Source: Pseudomonadota bacterium
Lineage (GTDB): Bacteria > Pseudomonadota > Alphaproteobacteria > Sphingomonadales > Sphingomonadaceae
DNA: 13,396 nt
Reading direction: 5' to 3'
Assembly (NCBI GenBank): GCA_023423775.1
Contig: JAFAEZ010000213.1
Coordinates: forward strand, 1-13,396
Shown in pieces: positions 12,293-13,396 of the stretch. A program made the translations under genes and the position numbers. Below the pieces are notes generated by a model. That model saw only the letters and a program-made list of their open reading frames with translations, did not search any database and was not told the origin of the DNA. The stretch's first letter is position 1; every line of letters begins with the position of its first letter.

Positions 12293-12727
12293 TCATTTCA
12301 GCTTGAGCTCGCGCAGCAGCATCGCGCCCATGAGCTTGCGCATCGTCCCGCGCTGCCCGGCCTCGGCATCGAGCTGGCGGACATTCTTCTTGGCCCAGGC
12401 CTCATATGCGCGCTGGCGCTTCAGGTCCTCGGCCGCGTCGGGCAGCTTGTCGAACACGGTGATCAGATAGAGATCGGGCTCGCCATTGCGCGGATAGGCG
12501 TTGGCCAGCACGAAATAGTCGCTTATCCACTTTTGCGACTTGGCATATTCCTGGTTTCGCTTCCATTCGGAGGCGACGAAGTCGAGATAGGCTTCGGATT
12601 TGCCGTCCTCGACGTCGATCATGCCCACGTCCCAATAGGTGCCGGGCGTATAGCTGCTCTCCTGGGCGGCGGCGGGCGCGGCCCAGACGGCAGCGGCGCA
12701 GGCCGCTGCGATCCATATATTCTTCAT
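12293..12727 (-). CDS. exported protein, unknown function
   Basis: A 144-residue protein with signal peptide MKNIWIAAACAAAVWAAPAAA, so the mature protein should be periplasmic. The mature part (GTYWDVGMIDVEDGKSEAYLDFVASEWKRNQEYAK..., DLYLITVFDKLPDAAEDLKRQRAYEAW) has the strand-helix-strand alternation of small dimeric alpha/beta-barrel proteins such as NIPSNAP or ABM types. This is only an impression of fold and not a family match. The ATG at 12727 has a ribosome-binding site (GGGGAG, 5 bases upstream); the much longer frame to 13321 is rejected. It is divergent from the PAP2 gene and followed by a GC-rich hairpin and then the separate dsbB operon. Confidence 0.78.
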   Translation of the reverse strand: MKNIWIAAACAAAVWAAPAAAQESSYTPGTYWDVGMIDVEDGKSEAYLDFVASEWKRNQEYAKSQKWISDYFVLANAYPRNGEPDLYLITVFDKLPDAAEDLKRQRAYEAWAKKNVRQLDAEAGQRGTMRKLMGAMLLRELKLK

Positions 12728-13054
12728 GTTCACTCCCCTGTTGGAGCGGTCGGCACAGCGCCGCCGCGCACGAAGCAAAGCCACGGGGACAGGGAGCGGC
12801 CGCAGGCGCGGGCGGCTCCTCGAGGCAGAGGAACATAGATCAGCTTCCGGGGCAAGCCGCGCCGCCCCCGTCCCCCGTCGATGAACCGCGGCTAACCGCT
12901 GCGTACGGCCGGCATTCAGCGCGGTTGCGCGAAAGGGGCGCTGCTGCCCGCCCCCGAGGGTAGTTCGCCCCCGCCGCCGGTTGCGTGTGTCGCGGCGGGG
13001 GCCAGTTGCGTCGCCGCCGCGGCACCAAAGCGGCCGTCGCGCTTTATCCCCGCC
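12728..13054. other. divergent intergenic region with a strong inverted repeat
   Basis: About 330 bases between the leftward exported-protein gene and the rightward PAP2 gene, presumably carrying both promoters. The clearest structure is a perfect 11-base inverted repeat GCCCCCGCCGC (12967-12977) / GCGGCGGGGGC (12992-13002) around a 14-base loop. GTTGCG occurs three times between about 12920 and 13010. I see no convincing -35/-10 pair, EcfG site or LexA box. Confidence 0.5.
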
Positions 13055-13396
13055 ATGAACCCCAGCAAGACACGCGCCGGCCAGGCGCTGCTCGATGCCG
13101 ATGCCGCTGTCGTCGACACGGTCGAGCCCTATCGCCACGCCCCTCCCGTCGAGGCGCTCGCCTGGTATAGCGAGCTCGGCGACCAGCCGCAGATGCTCGG
13201 CATCTCGGGCGCGCTGCTCGCCGCCGGCCTCGTCCGCCGCGACGCCCGCATGGCCCGCGCCGGCGGCCGCATGATCGCCGCCCACCTGCTCGCCACCGCC
13301 GCCAAGAATTTCGTCAAGCACCGGATCGACCGGACGCGGCCGCGCAGCGCGGTCGTCGCGCGCGGCGGCCCCCGGCCCCAGCCCGGCCCCCCCCCC
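13055..13396 (+). CDS. PAP2 family phosphatase, partial at the right end
   Basis: The first 114 codons of a protein with no stop before the end of the sequence. EPYRHAPPVEALAWYSELGDQPQM (24-47) and the two hydrophobic segments after it resemble sphingomonad membrane-bound PAP2 phosphatases. K88-HRIDRT-R95-P96 is the first PAP2 active-site motif KX6RP; the later SGH and SRX5H motifs would lie beyond the window. Such enzymes remove phosphate from lipid phosphates or undecaprenyl pyrophosphate. The last 15 or so codons (VVARGGPRPQPGPPP) do not look like the family and run into poly-C, so the final bases may be unreliable. No ribosome-binding site is seen before the ATG. Confidence 0.75.
   Translation, partial: MNPSKTRAGQALLDADAAVVDTVEPYRHAPPVEALAWYSELGDQPQMLGISGALLAAGLVRRDARMARAGGRMIAAHLLATAAKNFVKHRIDRTRPRSAVVARGGPRPQPGPPP

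Noticed and set aside
1..13396. CRISPR array, insertion sequence, prophage genes, toxin-antitoxin pair or secondary-metabolite cluster
   Set aside because: No regularly spaced repeats, transposase, integrase, phage structural gene or biosynthetic core enzyme is visible in any frame.

Overview
The window looks like chromosomal DNA of an alphaproteobacterium, most likely a sphingomonad. The grounds are high GC from about position 2400 onward, a GTTC-N7-GTTC LexA box, a GGAAC-N17-CGTT (EcfG-type) promoter, and gene families typical of that group. The sequence ends in a run of C inside a gene, so the right end is probably a contig end.

Left part (1-2400): an AT-richer, accessory-looking stretch. 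It holds a small membrane protein, a Sel1-repeat protein, a compound palindromic repeat, and a leftward cassette of two small membrane proteins plus a lipoprotein. A tRNA-Ala(CGC) with encoded CCA (2580-2655, minus) follows, and beyond it the composition becomes uniformly GC-rich.

Middle part: a DUF2171 protein with a long charged, Gly-rich N-terminus lies behind an EcfG-type general-stress promoter and ends at a clear intrinsic terminator. Next come a CurA-type NADP-dependent oxidoreductase and a VOC-family protein, probably one transcript. Convergent to them is the most interesting unit, a two-gene leftward operon. It encodes a radical-SAM protein (CX3CX2C, helix-hairpin-helix, C-terminal QLELF) followed 6 bases later by a DUF4130-UdgX fusion with the covalent uracil-trapping KRRIH loop. 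A LexA box sits immediately upstream of the radical-SAM start codon, so the pair is probably SOS-induced. The pairing is known from family models, but its chemistry is unresolved; the clamp-like motif and LexA box suggest action on damaged or uracil-containing DNA at replication forks.

Right part: leftward genes for a small outer-membrane beta-barrel protein, a POT-family peptide transporter and dodecin (whose ribosome-binding site lies in a perfect hairpin). They are followed by a tight dsbB - coq7 - exported four-cysteine protein operon and an exported protein of unknown function. The window closes with the N-terminal part of a rightward PAP2-family phosphatase.
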